DNA of 64,000 nt from JAGVPT01 sp964439265. Its GTDB lineage: Bacteria > Bacteroidota > Ignavibacteria > UBA10030 > UBA8401. Positions 8,305 to 16,648 of this stretch are shown here, piece by piece (positions within the stretch are counted from its first letter, which is position 1; the number at the start of each line of letters is the position of its first letter). The notes below the pieces were generated by a model. That model made no database searches, had not been told where the DNA came from, and saw only the letters and a list, made by a program, of their open reading frames with translations. A program made the translations under genes and the position numbers. The stretch spans positions 124,001-188,000 of the forward strand of contig CAYTOA010000001.1 of NCBI GenBank assembly GCA_964439265.1. Direction: 5' to 3'.

Positions 8305-10542
8305 TTACGATTTGTGGCTTCTGTCCAGGACTTCGCGGATCTTTTTTGAGAGGTCTTCGATCTGGTATGGTTTCTGGAGGAATCCGTCGACTTTCTTGGC
8401 GAACGTGTCCTCGCCCAAGATCGAGTCGCTGTATCCGCTTGAGATAATGACCTTTGCGTGAGATTTTATCCGCCGAATTTTTTGGAAGACTTCTTTTCCC
8501 CCCATCGTAGGCATTGTCATGTCGAGAAGGACAAGGTCGATCTTCTTTTTCTTTGCGAGAATATCCAATGCCTCCTTTCCGCCGCGGGAAGATTCGACGG
8601 TATAACCGAGGTCCGACAACATTGCGCTGATTGTCGTTCGGACGATCTCTTCATCATCGACCACAAGAATGGTCTCTGTTCCCCCGACGATCCGTTTATC
8701 CGGACGAACTGTTTTTGATTTGAACGTTTCGGGCAATTTCGGAAGCAGAATCGAAAACGTGGTCCCTTTTCCCGGTTCGCTCTGGACCGAAATGTAGCCT
8801 CCGTGGCCGTTCACGACACCGTACACAACCGATAGTCCGAGCCCGGTACCTTTGCCTTGTTCTTTTGTCGTGAAGAAAGGTTCGAACATTCTCTGCTGGA
8901 CCTCTTTGCTCATTCCGATGCCGCTGTCGACCACCTTCATTGCGATATAGCTTCCGCTTCGGGTTTCCCCCGAGAGTGTGCTCCGGTCCTGGTCGGAATA
9001 CTGCACGGGCGACGTTTCAATGGTCAGGATGCCTCCGTTCGGCATCGCATCCCGTGCGTTGATGAAAATATTGAGCATTGCCTGCTGGATCTGTCCTTCG
9101 TCGCCGTTCACGATCGCGACTTCGGATGTGAAATTTGTTACGATGGAGATATCCGGATTGACGCTTCGTTCAAAAAGATGGATTGTCTCGATGATGATCG
9201 CGTGAATGTCGACGGGGTGGACCTCGACGCTTCCCCTCCTTGCAAACGTCAACAGCTGGCGCGTGAGCGAAGCACCCCGTTTTGCCGCCGTTTCGATGAT
9301 GTCGACGAAGGGGAACCATTTATCGTTCTCATTCATCCGCCGCCGCATGATCGACGATGAGCCGAGGATCGAGGCAAGAATGTTATTGAAGTCGTGTGCG
9401 ACGCCGCCGGCAAGGTTGCCGATGCTGTCGATCTTTTGCGCCTGCATGATTTTCTGTTCGAGTTTCTTCTTTTCCGTAATGTCCCGAACGACGCATCGCA
9501 TCAGCACCGGAATATGTTTATCGTCATAAACGAGTGACGTGTTGACGCTGACATCGATGACTCCTCCGTCCCGCTTCACCATCTGTTCTTCCATGCCGCG
9601 GAATTCGTGTCCGTTCTCGAACGCTTTTAGCAATGTCTCGAGCACGCTGAGACGGTACTCCGGCGGATAGAGTTGTGTGAGAGGATGTCCGATGATGTCC
9701 GTTTTCTGATAGCCGAGCGTCTGCACTTCAGTTTGATTGCTGCTGATGATGATGCCCTCGCGGTTCACAAGATGGTACATGTCCGGCGAGTGCTCGAAAA
9801 GATCTGCGTATTGTTGTTCCGACTTCCGAAGTCTGTCGAACAAGTGTGCGTTGTTCAGCGCAACGTTGATGTGATTCCCAAACGCTGCAATAAGGTCGAC
9901 TTGGCGTTCGGAAAAGAATCCTTTGACCGTGGTGGCCAGAAGCAGCACGCCGGCGAACTGGTCCGCGGCACGAAGCGGAACCGACACCCACGACGAGAGG
10001 CCGGCCCGCTGAACATTGTCGTCGGCGAACGAAGTGCCTGCTACAGTGTCCTCTTTGTGAGTATGGATCTTTTGAATCCACGGGATAAGCTCGATATTGC
10101 CGAGGGCCTCGTTGTTGAAGAAGCTGAACGAGCAGCCGCGTGAATTGCGCAGTTCCAGCTTCTTATCGACCACAATGTATAACCAGCCGTACTCAGTCCG
10201 GGCAAGCTCAACGACTATCTGCAGCACATTGCTTAGCAGATAATCGAGGTCGATCGACTGGTTGACCGATTCCGCCACCCGATTGAGCGCTTCGAGTTCC
10301 CGTTTCTGCGCCTCGAGCTGCCGTCCGTATTTCAGCGAGAAATAGACGCTGGCGAACCCGATGATGCCGACGGTAATGATGCTGATGAAGTCGAGCGGCG
10401 TGAGCTCCAGATTAAGAACAATGTTTGCACTGATGATCGTGACCATGATAACGACAACGGCGGTCGAGGCGACGATCTGCGCCTGCTCGACAAGACCTAA
10501 GTTCTGAAAAAATGCTCTCAGCCTCTGGAAGAAATTCTTCAT
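8305..10542 (-). CDS. Hybrid sensor histidine kinase (GAF-PAS-HisKA-HATPase-REC)
   Basis: Two N-terminal transmembrane helices lie at about residues 20-72, followed by a short coiled coil, a GAF domain (95-235), a PAS domain (243-365), the dimerisation region with the phosphorylated histidine H383 in GGVAHDFNNIL, an ATP-binding domain with DSGIGM and GTGLGLSVV, and a C-terminal receiver with phospho-acceptor D674 in LVLLDMTMP. HDFNN is the NtrB-like histidine box. The signal is unknown; the sensor part is cytoplasmic. It starts 30 bases after an unusual receiver protein that is probably its partner, and the RodZ-like gene follows after about 85 bases. Confidence 0.93.
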   Translation of the reverse strand: MKNFFQRLRAFFQNLGLVEQAQIVASTAVVVIMVTIISANIVLNLELTPLDFISIITVGIIGFASVYFSLKYGRQLEAQKRELEALNRVAESVNQSIDLDYLLSNVLQIVVELARTEYGWLYIVVDKKLELRNSRGCSFSFFNNEALGNIELIPWIQKIHTHKEDTVAGTSFADDNVQRAGLSSWVSVPLRAADQFAGVLLLATTVKGFFSERQVDLIAAFGNHINVALNNAHLFDRLRKSEQQYADLFEHSPDMYHLVNREGIIISSNQTEVQTLGYQKTDIIGHPLTQLYPPEYRLSVLETLLKAFENGHEFRGMEEQMVKRDGGVIDVSVNTSLVYDDKHIPVLMRCVVRDITEKKKLEQKIMQAQKIDSIGNLAGGVAHDFNNILASILGSSSIMRRRMNENDKWFPFVDIIETAAKRGASLTRQLLTFARRGSVEVHPVDIHAIIIETIHLFERSVNPDISIVTNFTSEVAIVNGDEGQIQQAMLNIFINARDAMPNGGILTIETSPVQYSDQDRSTLSGETRSGSYIAMKVVDSGIGMSKEVQQRMFEPFFTTKEQGKGTGLGLSVVYGVVNGHGGYISVQSEPGKGTTFSILLPKLPETFKSKTVRPDKRIVGGTETILVVDDEEIVRTTISAMLSDLGYTVESSRGGKEALDILAKKKKIDLVLLDMTMPTMGGKEVFQKIRRIKSHAKVIISSGYSDSILGEDTFAKKVDGFLQKPYQIEDLSKKIREVLDRSHKS

Positions 10543-10572
10543 TCGTATTGTCTCTGTTTCATCGGTTGATTT

Positions 10573-11649
10573 CTAGTTCCTGGACCTCTGTCTCATCCGT
10601 TTGATCTCACGCGACCGCTTCAGTTTTCCTTCGATGGTTGCGGTGAGCAATTCGGCATCGAACGGTTTCGTGAGGTAATCGTCAGCTCCCATTTGTTTTC
10701 CGGCCCGTACGACAATGTCCTGGTCGAGCCCGCTCATGAAGATGAACGGCACGTCGACAAACCGTTCGATCGCCCGGAATTTTTCGTAGAATGTAAATCC
10801 ATTCATTTTCGGCTTCACGAAATCGATATCGCACACCACGATATCCGGGGTTACGTTTTCGAGCGCAACTAACCCGTCCTCGCCGGAGTTCACCGTGTAA
10901 CAGGTATAACCTGCTTCGCTCAATACATCCTTGATCACGCTGAGAAATGAATTGTCGTCGTCCAAGAGCAGCACTGTGCCTTTCGCCTTGAGCGATTGAA
11001 GAAACTGGTTGATCTTCTGCTCGACGCTTAAATGTTCCTGGTCTGAGATCTTAAATCGTTTGCGGATATCGACAAACGACGTGACGCCCATCCTCCATGC
11101 TTCCCTGATCGCCGCAAGGTACGCGTTGATCCTGACTTCCCGCTCGATGTCTGCATGATCTTTCTCGGTGATGGCGAAGGTCTCTTTCATGGAATCGATC
11201 TGCGACTGCTCCTCGGCACTGACGTTGCCGTCAGACCAAATCTCAGTCAGCAGGGTTCGGTACGCTTCGAGGGCTGCGGGGGAGTGGGGAATATGCAGCG
11301 ACGCCGTTTTTGACGGCAAACTTTTCGCCTGAGCAGGCGCCGCCGGTTTTTCCGGAATGGAGACGGGTATTTTCTCTTCTACTTTTTTTCTTTCAGCCGG
11401 CGGTGCAGCTTTCACCGGCGGCTCCTCTTTCTTCGCCGGGGGGGGAGGAACTGCGTCCTTTATTTCGGCGTCTTTTAACGCGAGGATCCGCTCCTTGTAC
11501 GCCCGGGCGTAGACATTGCGCTGCTCGATCTCGAAGACCCGTTCGATAAAGCCCAGCGCGCCGTCCAGATTGCCGTCTTTGATCGATCGGTCGGCGGACT
11601 TCAGGAGTTCGCTGATTGCTCGTCGATTGTTGTCCGATTCTATCGGCAT
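10573..11649 (-). CDS. TPR-like / helical domain / receiver protein
   Basis: This 358-residue protein has an unusual build. Residues 8-55 form a TPR-like helical pair (AISELLKSADRSIKDGNLDG), then comes a linker rich in proline, lysine and alanine (65-115). A helical domain follows (about 125-220) whose spacing (WSDGNVSAEEQ...) weakly recalls TerB. The C-terminus is a complete receiver with acidic residues D230-D232, phospho-acceptor D274 in VVCDIDF and lysine in LTKPFD. It lies directly upstream of a hybrid kinase, so phosphorelay between them is likely. A paralogue with the same order of domains but a dead receiver is found near 60 kb. The output mechanism is unknown. Confidence 0.8.
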   Translation of the reverse strand: MPIESDNNRRAISELLKSADRSIKDGNLDGALGFIERVFEIEQRNVYARAYKERILALKDAEIKDAVPPPPAKKEEPPVKAAPPAERKKVEEKIPVSIPEKPAAPAQAKSLPSKTASLHIPHSPAALEAYRTLLTEIWSDGNVSAEEQSQIDSMKETFAITEKDHADIEREVRINAYLAAIREAWRMGVTSFVDIRKRFKISDQEHLSVEQKINQFLQSLKAKGTVLLLDDDNSFLSVIKDVLSEAGYTCYTVNSGEDGLVALENVTPDIVVCDIDFVKPKMNGFTFYEKFRAIERFVDVPFIFMSGLDQDIVVRAGKQMGADDYLTKPFDAELLTATIEGKLKRSREIKRMRQRSRN

Positions 11650-11667
11650 GAGGTTTCTTGTTGGAAA

Positions 11668-11868
11668 CTATTTCGATGATCTCCGACCTCCGCTTGCGTC
11701 CGGCGGCTTCTTATCGAAGATGGCGTCGGAGAGATTGCGTTCATCACGGGCTTGGGTTACCGCGAAAACAGCATCATACCTATGTCTCGCCTCAACAGTT
11801 GAATCGTTATGAGTACTGCACGATAACCCTACTTGGTGAACGATTCTTTTGCTTCGGGCGACAATACT
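11668..11868 (-). other. Coding-like open stretch between larE and the receiver gene
   Basis: One minus-strand frame stays open for 66 codons over the 180-base gap and into the larE end. It reads protein-like (for example RHRYDAVFAVTQARDE) and ends with TAG just before the receiver gene. No ATG or GTG with a ribosome binding site starts it. The same DNA holds a potential stem (CTCCGAC at 11681 pairing with GTCGGAG at 11725), so it may instead be a structured leader or an intergenic repeat. Confidence 0.2.
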
Positions 11869-12674
11869 TCATTCATGCTTCCGGTCCGATATCCCTGAAG
11901 GTCAAGGGTGACGTATGTGAAACCCAGTTCTTTCAATTGATCCACGAGAGAATACCGTAGTGCATCGTCGAGAAAGCGGTGAAGCTCCTGAGCGCCTACT
12001 TCGATACGTGCTGTCTTATCGTCGTGGTGGCGGACGCGGTAGTATTTGAACCCGGCATTCCGGAGAATTCCCTCCGCCCTGTCAACTTTCGTCAGATTCT
12101 CTTTTGTGATACCGAAGCCGTACGGGAAACGAGACGAGAGGCACGCGAACGACGCTTTATCCCACGTCGACAGGTTGAGATGTTCGGAAATTTCGCGGAC
12201 CTCTATTTTAGACAACTCCGCTTCCAGCAATGGAGAGCGTACATTATTCTCTTTTTTCGCTTTCATGCCCGGGCGAAAATCTCCGACGTCATCGGTGATA
12301 GACCCATCGGCGATCCATGGAATATTCTCTTTCTCCGCGATTTCGGTGAGCTTGCCGAACAATTCCGTCTTGCAGAAATAGCACCTGTCGGGAGGGTTCT
12401 CCTGAAACTTCAGCTGGTCGGTCTCTTCCGTCGCAACTTCGATATACCGGGAGCCGAAACTCTTCGCCAGCGCGGCCGCTTCCTCGTATTCCGCACTCGG
12501 GTAAGTTTCCGATCTACCAATGACGGCGATTGCATTGTCGCCAAGAACATCGGTCGCTACTTTTAACAGCAGGGTGCTGTCGACCCCCCCCGAGTATCCG
12601 ATGACCACCGAGCCGAGCTCAGCAATGATGGACCGGAGGCGTTCGTATTTTGTTTGGGTCAGCTGAGCCAGCAT
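11829..12674 (-). CDS. larE: LarE-family ATP-dependent sulfur transferase
   Basis: This 281-residue PP-loop ATPase has the SGGVDS motif at residues 28-33. LarE activates a carboxylate with ATP and provides sulfur during synthesis of the nickel-pincer cofactor of lactate racemase. Three cysteines stand out: C98 and C101 (RCYFCK) and C178 (FACLSSR). C178 aligns with the sacrificial cysteine of the Lactobacillus enzyme, and a three-cysteine pattern is known from LarE proteins that hold a 4Fe-4S cluster. No larA, larB or larC is in the window. It follows aroE on the same strand after 46 bases. Confidence 0.88.
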   Translation of the reverse strand: MLAQLTQTKYERLRSIIAELGSVVIGYSGGVDSTLLLKVATDVLGDNAIAVIGRSETYPSAEYEEAAALAKSFGSRYIEVATEETDQLKFQENPPDRCYFCKTELFGKLTEIAEKENIPWIADGSITDDVGDFRPGMKAKKENNVRSPLLEAELSKIEVREISEHLNLSTWDKASFACLSSRFPYGFGITKENLTKVDRAEGILRNAGFKYYRVRHHDDKTARIEVGAQELHRFLDDALRYSLVDQLKELGFTYVTLDLQGYRTGSMNEVLSPEAKESFTK

Positions 12675-12720
12675 ACCGATATTCTCCGTGTAATATTCCT
12701 GTATTTCAATGTACCTTCGT

Positions 12721-13593
12721 TTATGATGCGGTCCGCGCCGTCAGCGTTTCCACTACGGTTCGTCGAGCGGCATCGATCGGAAATTTCATTCCAGTCCACA
12801 ATTCAAACGCCTTTGCCCCCTGGTGAACGAACATCTCCACTCCGTTGACCGTTGCCGCCCCGTCCTCATTTGCCCTTCGCAGGAGCGCCGTTTCAATGGG
12901 GGTGTATATAATATCGAAAATTATTTGATGATTTAAAAATCGAATTCCAGCAGGGATCGGCAGGGCGTCGGTATTCGGCGTCATGCCGGCGGGGGTCGTG
13001 TTTATTACGAGTGTCGATTCTGCAATGACCGCCCGAAGGCGACGTTCATCTGAAATATTGTCATAAACGACGTGGTGAAAAAGATTCCGGAACTCGCCGG
13101 TTAACTTCTCTGCTCGGGCAGCCGTCCTATTGTAGATCTTCACCGAGGCAGGTGAGAAGTAATTTGATACTGAATATGCCGCAGCCCGTGCGCCTCCTCC
13201 GGCGCCGAGGATGATAACCGGGGCTTTGCGGATTCTTTCTTTGAACGGGTCTAGAGACTGTTGGATCCCGGCGACATCGGTGTTGTAGCCGGTGAACTTG
13301 CCTTCGTGGTTGACAATTGTATTAACGGCGCCGATCGTCGCCGCGTCGTGGTCCACGGCATCGAGCAATGGAATAATAACTTCTTTATAAGGGATAGTCA
13401 CATTCACGCCCGCAGTCCCGACCTTTCGCAATGACGCTATGAGTGCCGGAAGGAATTCGCCGGCAACGTCGAAGACGCCATAGGTGAACGGAATGCCGAG
13501 TTCTTTAATGGCTGCCGAGTGCATTGCCGGCGAAAGGGTATGCGCGATCGGGTGGCCGATGATGCCGAGGCGTTGGAGAGGCTGTAAATTCAT
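12721..13593 (-). CDS. aroE: Shikimate dehydrogenase
   Basis: The 290-residue enzyme reduces 3-dehydroshikimate to shikimate with NADPH in aromatic amino acid synthesis. The substrate site is seen in GHPIAHTLSPAMH and NVTIPYK (catalytic K70), with D106 in GYNTDVAG. The NADP-binding loop is LGAGGGARAA (129-138), and a C-terminal helix carries QGAKAFELWTG. The ATG is five codons inside an in-frame TTG. A terminator hairpin separates it from the upstream TPR gene, so it must have its own promoter, which I could not place. larE follows downstream and is probably co-transcribed. Confidence 0.95.
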   Translation of the reverse strand: MNLQPLQRLGIIGHPIAHTLSPAMHSAAIKELGIPFTYGVFDVAGEFLPALIASLRKVGTAGVNVTIPYKEVIIPLLDAVDHDAATIGAVNTIVNHEGKFTGYNTDVAGIQQSLDPFKERIRKAPVIILGAGGGARAAAYSVSNYFSPASVKIYNRTAARAEKLTGEFRNLFHHVVYDNISDERRLRAVIAESTLVINTTPAGMTPNTDALPIPAGIRFLNHQIIFDIIYTPIETALLRRANEDGAATVNGVEMFVHQGAKAFELWTGMKFPIDAARRTVVETLTARTAS

Positions 13594-13608
13594 GGCTGCG
13601 TTGGTCAA

Positions 13609-13646
13609 AAAATTAAAAAACCTAATCTCGCCGTTCCGGGATTAGG
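13609..13646 (-). terminator. Rho-independent terminator after the TPR gene
   Basis: Arms CCTAATC and GATTAGG (13621-13645) can pair, with an 11-base inner loop region, and on the minus strand the stem is followed by TTTTTTAATTTTTT. It lies 35 bases after the TPR gene stop and just before aroE. Confidence 0.8.
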
Positions 13647-13679
13647 TTCCGAAGGTAAACCATACCGTTAGAAAAATGC

Positions 13680-15104
13680 CTAGCGCTGGAGCAGCGAAGA
13701 GAACTCTTTGATCGACTTGACGCCAAGGAATTCAGTCTCGAACCTTTTGCGCAGGTCGCTCTGCAGCGCGAACGCCGATTTGAGGGAGTCGACGGCGTCC
13801 AGCATCTTCTTCATCACGAAAAGGACTTTTGCGCGCGTATAATATGCCTCTGCAAATTGCTGATTGAGCTCGATGCATCGGTTCAACGCTTTGAGCGCTT
13901 CTTTCAGGTATCCCAGCTCGAACAGCGTGTCGCCGTAGTCAAACCAGGCTTCGTAGTTCTTCTTGTCGAGCTGCACAACCATTTTGTAGCCGATCAGGCA
14001 TTCACGGTATTTTCCCAGATTGTATTCGACGTCGGCTTTGGCGTACCAAAGTTCGGGGTAATCACGGCAGATTTCGAGTGCGCGATTGTAGTCCTGCAGG
14101 GCTTTTTTGTACTGTTCGAGCGTATCGTAACAGCTGCCGCGTCCGAAAAACGACTCGTAATGTTCGTTGTCGTATTTGATCGCCTGCGTGAAACATTTGA
14201 TCGCTTCGGTATAATTTCCCAGTTCTTCGTATGCATTTCCCATATTATGCCACGCCGGAACATCTTTCGATTCATGACGGAGTGTTTGAGAATAGCACTC
14301 TACCGCTTCGTGGAATTTTCCCATATTGGCAAACGCATTGCCTTTATTGTACCATGCTGCGCCGAAATCGTCCTTGATGGCAATACACATGTCATAGCTG
14401 TCTATCGAGCGGGCAAAATCACCAATCCGGTTCAGTACGATGCCGCGGTTGTACCATGCATTGTAATTGTAAGGGTCGAGGTTGAGATGTTCATCGTAGC
14501 ATTTGAGAGAATCCTCCAGCCGGTCCATGAAGTCATAGCAAAATCCAAGTTCGAACATCGCATCTTTGTTTTCTTTATTCTCTTTCAGCAGGAACTCAAA
14601 GATCTCAGCAGCTTCTTTGTACCGCTCAATTTTTTCGAGTGTCACAGCCTTATTGAAAAGGGCTTCTTCACTGCCGGGTTCAATCGACAGAGCTTTTTCA
14701 AAACTTTCGAGCGCTTCATCTACCCGGTTTGCATTATCGAACGTTATGCCGAGGTTAATATATATCTCACATTCATTCGGATTGAGGCTCACAGCGTGTT
14801 CATAACATTCGATCGCGTCATCGTACCGGTACATGTTGTTCAAGATCATTCCCCTCCGTACCCACGCATCCGAGCTGTACGGCACAAACTCGATCAACTG
14901 GTCTGCAAAATGGAGCGCTTCTTCAAACTTTTCCTGTTCGAAGTAGAAATCGACGATCTCTTCAAGGGCCTCAATAGTGCGGATGCCATTCCCCCCCTTC
15001 TTGAGGATATCCTTGAAGCGCTCGATCTCCTCACTACGGTCGTTACGCCGCGGGGGTTGGCCTCCTAACTCATCGTCGAAGCTGTCGGAATCCAAATGAG
15101 ACAT
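13680..15104 (-). CDS. Tetratricopeptide repeat protein
   Basis: The 474-residue protein has an acidic N-terminus followed by about eleven TPR units from residue 45 to 440. Examples are SDAWVRRGMILNNMYRYDDA and AAWYNKGNAFANMGKFHEA; the 34-residue spacing is regular. There is no signal peptide or membrane helix, so it is probably a cytoplasmic scaffold or docking protein. Similar long TPR proteins occur through the Chlorobi/Ignavibacteria group. It is monocistronic: its own promoter lies upstream and a terminator follows the stop. The partner is unknown. Confidence 0.9.
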   Translation of the reverse strand: MSHLDSDSFDDELGGQPPRRNDRSEEIERFKDILKKGGNGIRTIEALEEIVDFYFEQEKFEEALHFADQLIEFVPYSSDAWVRRGMILNNMYRYDDAIECYEHAVSLNPNECEIYINLGITFDNANRVDEALESFEKALSIEPGSEEALFNKAVTLEKIERYKEAAEIFEFLLKENKENKDAMFELGFCYDFMDRLEDSLKCYDEHLNLDPYNYNAWYNRGIVLNRIGDFARSIDSYDMCIAIKDDFGAAWYNKGNAFANMGKFHEAVECYSQTLRHESKDVPAWHNMGNAYEELGNYTEAIKCFTQAIKYDNEHYESFFGRGSCYDTLEQYKKALQDYNRALEICRDYPELWYAKADVEYNLGKYRECLIGYKMVVQLDKKNYEAWFDYGDTLFELGYLKEALKALNRCIELNQQFAEAYYTRAKVLFVMKKMLDAVDSLKSAFALQSDLRKRFETEFLGVKSIKEFSSLLQR

Positions 15105-15144
15105 AGAAATTTGCGTTGGTTGGTGGCGTAATGTAGCCTTGTTT

Positions 15145-15173
15145 AATTAAGTGAAAAAGCCGTCTTAAGTCAA
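15145..15173 (-). promoter_or_regulatory. Candidate sigma-70 promoter for the TPR gene
   Basis: TTGACT and TTAATT are separated by 17 bases, about 40 bases upstream of the TPR start. The -35 element is good and the -10 element is poor. Confidence 0.45.
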
Positions 15174-15267
15174 TAGCAGGCGGCCGGGATAGAACCCGCC
15201 GAATAGTAACTATTCCTGTTCATTTGACTTGGAACAAAGACGAAGCGGAGTTACGCTAACTTCCTTA

Positions 15268-15296
15268 TTGTTTTTGACACATAAATCCGCTATATT
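15268..15296 (+). promoter_or_regulatory. Candidate sigma-70 promoter for yggS-divIVA
   Basis: TTGTTT-N17-TATATT. The predicted transcript begins near 15303, after the first ATG (15299), which favours the second ATG at 15314 as the yggS start. Confidence 0.45.
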
Positions 15297-15313
15297 CAAT
15301 GTTCAAGCCGCAA

Positions 15314-16015
15314 ATGATTGCTGAAAACGTTAAAAATTTGCAGGAAAAGATTAAAAACGCCTGTCTTGCGGCAGGGAGAAATCCGGATTCGGTGACGCTG
15401 ATTGCCGTGACGAAGACGTTCGGATTTCTTGAAATTGACGAAGTTGCGCGTGCCGGAGTCCATGACGTCGGAGAGAATTACGTCCAGGAAGTCAGGGAGA
15501 AGAAGACGAAGGTTACCGAACCCGGGATTCGCTGGCATTTTCTTGGGCACCTGCAGTCCAATAAGGTAAAATACGTAGCCGAGTGGGTGCATCTAATCCA
15601 CTCGGTCGATAATGATAATGTAGCGGCAGAGATTCAAAAGCGGGGTGCAATGCTGGGCCGCGTCATGGATGTGTTGATCGAACTAAATACTTCCGGTGAG
15701 CAGACAAAATTTGGCGTCAAACCGGGCAAGGCTGTAGATTTGGTCAGGCAGATTTCGTATCTGCCGAACCTGAATGTCCAGGGGTTGATGACGATCGGTC
15801 CATTCACGTCCGACCCCGAAGACTCGCGGCCATCTTTCCGTCTTCTGAAAACGGTTTTTGAAGAGATCAACTCTGCCAAGCTTCTTCGCCAGCCGATGAG
15901 GCATCTCTCGATGGGAATGAGTCACGACTTTACTGTTGCCATTGAAGAAGGTTCTACGATGGTTCGGATCGGAACAGCGATTTTTGGGACAAGGCCAAAA
16001 CCAAACGTTCACTGA
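15314..16015 (+). CDS. yggS: YggS-family PLP-binding protein
   Basis: The 233-residue single-domain alanine-racemase-fold protein binds pyridoxal phosphate through K34 (LIAVTKTF). HFLGHLQSNK and the C-terminal MGMSHDFTVAIEEG / RIGTAIFG motifs are typical. The family keeps PLP and amino acid pools balanced and has no known catalysis. The second ATG is chosen because the promoter would start transcription between the two ATGs and because the family commonly starts with MIxxN; an ATG at 15299 would add five residues. divIVA follows after 11 bases, as in Gram-positive ylmE-divIVA clusters. Confidence 0.93.
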   Translation: MIAENVKNLQEKIKNACLAAGRNPDSVTLIAVTKTFGFLEIDEVARAGVHDVGENYVQEVREKKTKVTEPGIRWHFLGHLQSNKVKYVAEWVHLIHSVDNDNVAAEIQKRGAMLGRVMDVLIELNTSGEQTKFGVKPGKAVDLVRQISYLPNLNVQGLMTIGPFTSDPEDSRPSFRLLKTVFEEINSAKLLRQPMRHLSMGMSHDFTVAIEEGSTMVRIGTAIFGTRPKPNVH

Positions 16016-16026
16016 AGGAGGCATCG

Positions 16027-16554
16027 ATGAAACTCACACCTCTTGATATAAAGAAACAGGAGTTCAAGAAGGTTCTTCGGGGATATGACCCGGTGGAGGT
16101 TGATTCATTCCTGGACATGATGTCCAATGAGTTCGCCGATCTGATGCGACAATCCAAAGAAATGAGCGGGCAACTCGTTGAATTTGAAACGCAGCTTCGC
16201 GATTACCGGCAGATGGAGAAGACGTTGCAGCAGACATTGATGCAGGCGCAGGAAGCCAGCGGCAGGTCGATCGAGAACTCGCGTAAAGAAGGGCAGTTGA
16301 TTATCCAGGAGTCGGAGTTGAAAGCGAACCAGCTTCTAGACCGCGCACGGATGGAACTTTCCAGAACCAGGGAAGAGATCGCGAACCTCCGCTCGAAAAA
16401 AGAATCGATCGTCAGCCGGCTGAAAGTACTGCTGAATTCAGAGATCGACCTGATCAAAGCGCTTGAGGTCGACGATGATGAATTGACGAGGGACTTGTCG
16501 AGAGGAACTGGGAAAGATTCGATAGAAATTGACGAGATTATTAAGAAGCTGTGA
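16027..16554 (+). CDS. DivIVA-domain coiled-coil protein
   Basis: This 175-residue protein has the DivIVA membrane-binding N-terminus (LTPLDIKKQEFKKVLRGYD, then VEVDSFLDMM), followed by a long coiled coil (about residues 30-140) and a charged tail. In Gram-positives DivIVA marks curved membrane at poles and septa; in this lineage the role is not established. It begins 11 bases after yggS behind AAGGAGG, an excellent ribosome binding site. It is followed by a repeat island and punA. Confidence 0.9.
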   Translation: MKLTPLDIKKQEFKKVLRGYDPVEVDSFLDMMSNEFADLMRQSKEMSGQLVEFETQLRDYRQMEKTLQQTLMQAQEASGRSIENSRKEGQLIIQESELKANQLLDRARMELSRTREEIANLRSKKESIVSRLKVLLNSEIDLIKALEVDDDELTRDLSRGTGKDSIEIDEIIKKL

Positions 16555-16648
16555 ACAGTGATCAGTGAACAGTAAACAGCTGTCGGTAAACAGTAAGTCG
16601 AAAATAAGTCGCAATCTAAAATTGGCAATTGTAAATCGAAAATAGACA
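16555..16648. repeat. Word-iterated intergenic island (GTGAACAGT/AAACAGT)
   Basis: The gap between divIVA and punA consists of near-copies of short words: GTGATCAGTGAACAGTAAAC, then GGTAAACAGTAAGTCG, and GTCGAAAATAA / ATCGAAAATAG. Related words recur at 24.4, 40.9 and 44.9 kb. Confidence 0.6.

Noticed and set aside
13857..15068. 403-codon antisense frame over the TPR gene
   Set aside because: It mirrors the repetitive TPR codons on the other strand and has no motif; the TPR frame is clearly the real one.
15274..15296. TTGACA and TATATT before yggS as a promoter pair
   Set aside because: The spacer is 11 bases, too short; the TTGTTT six bases upstream gives the proper 17.
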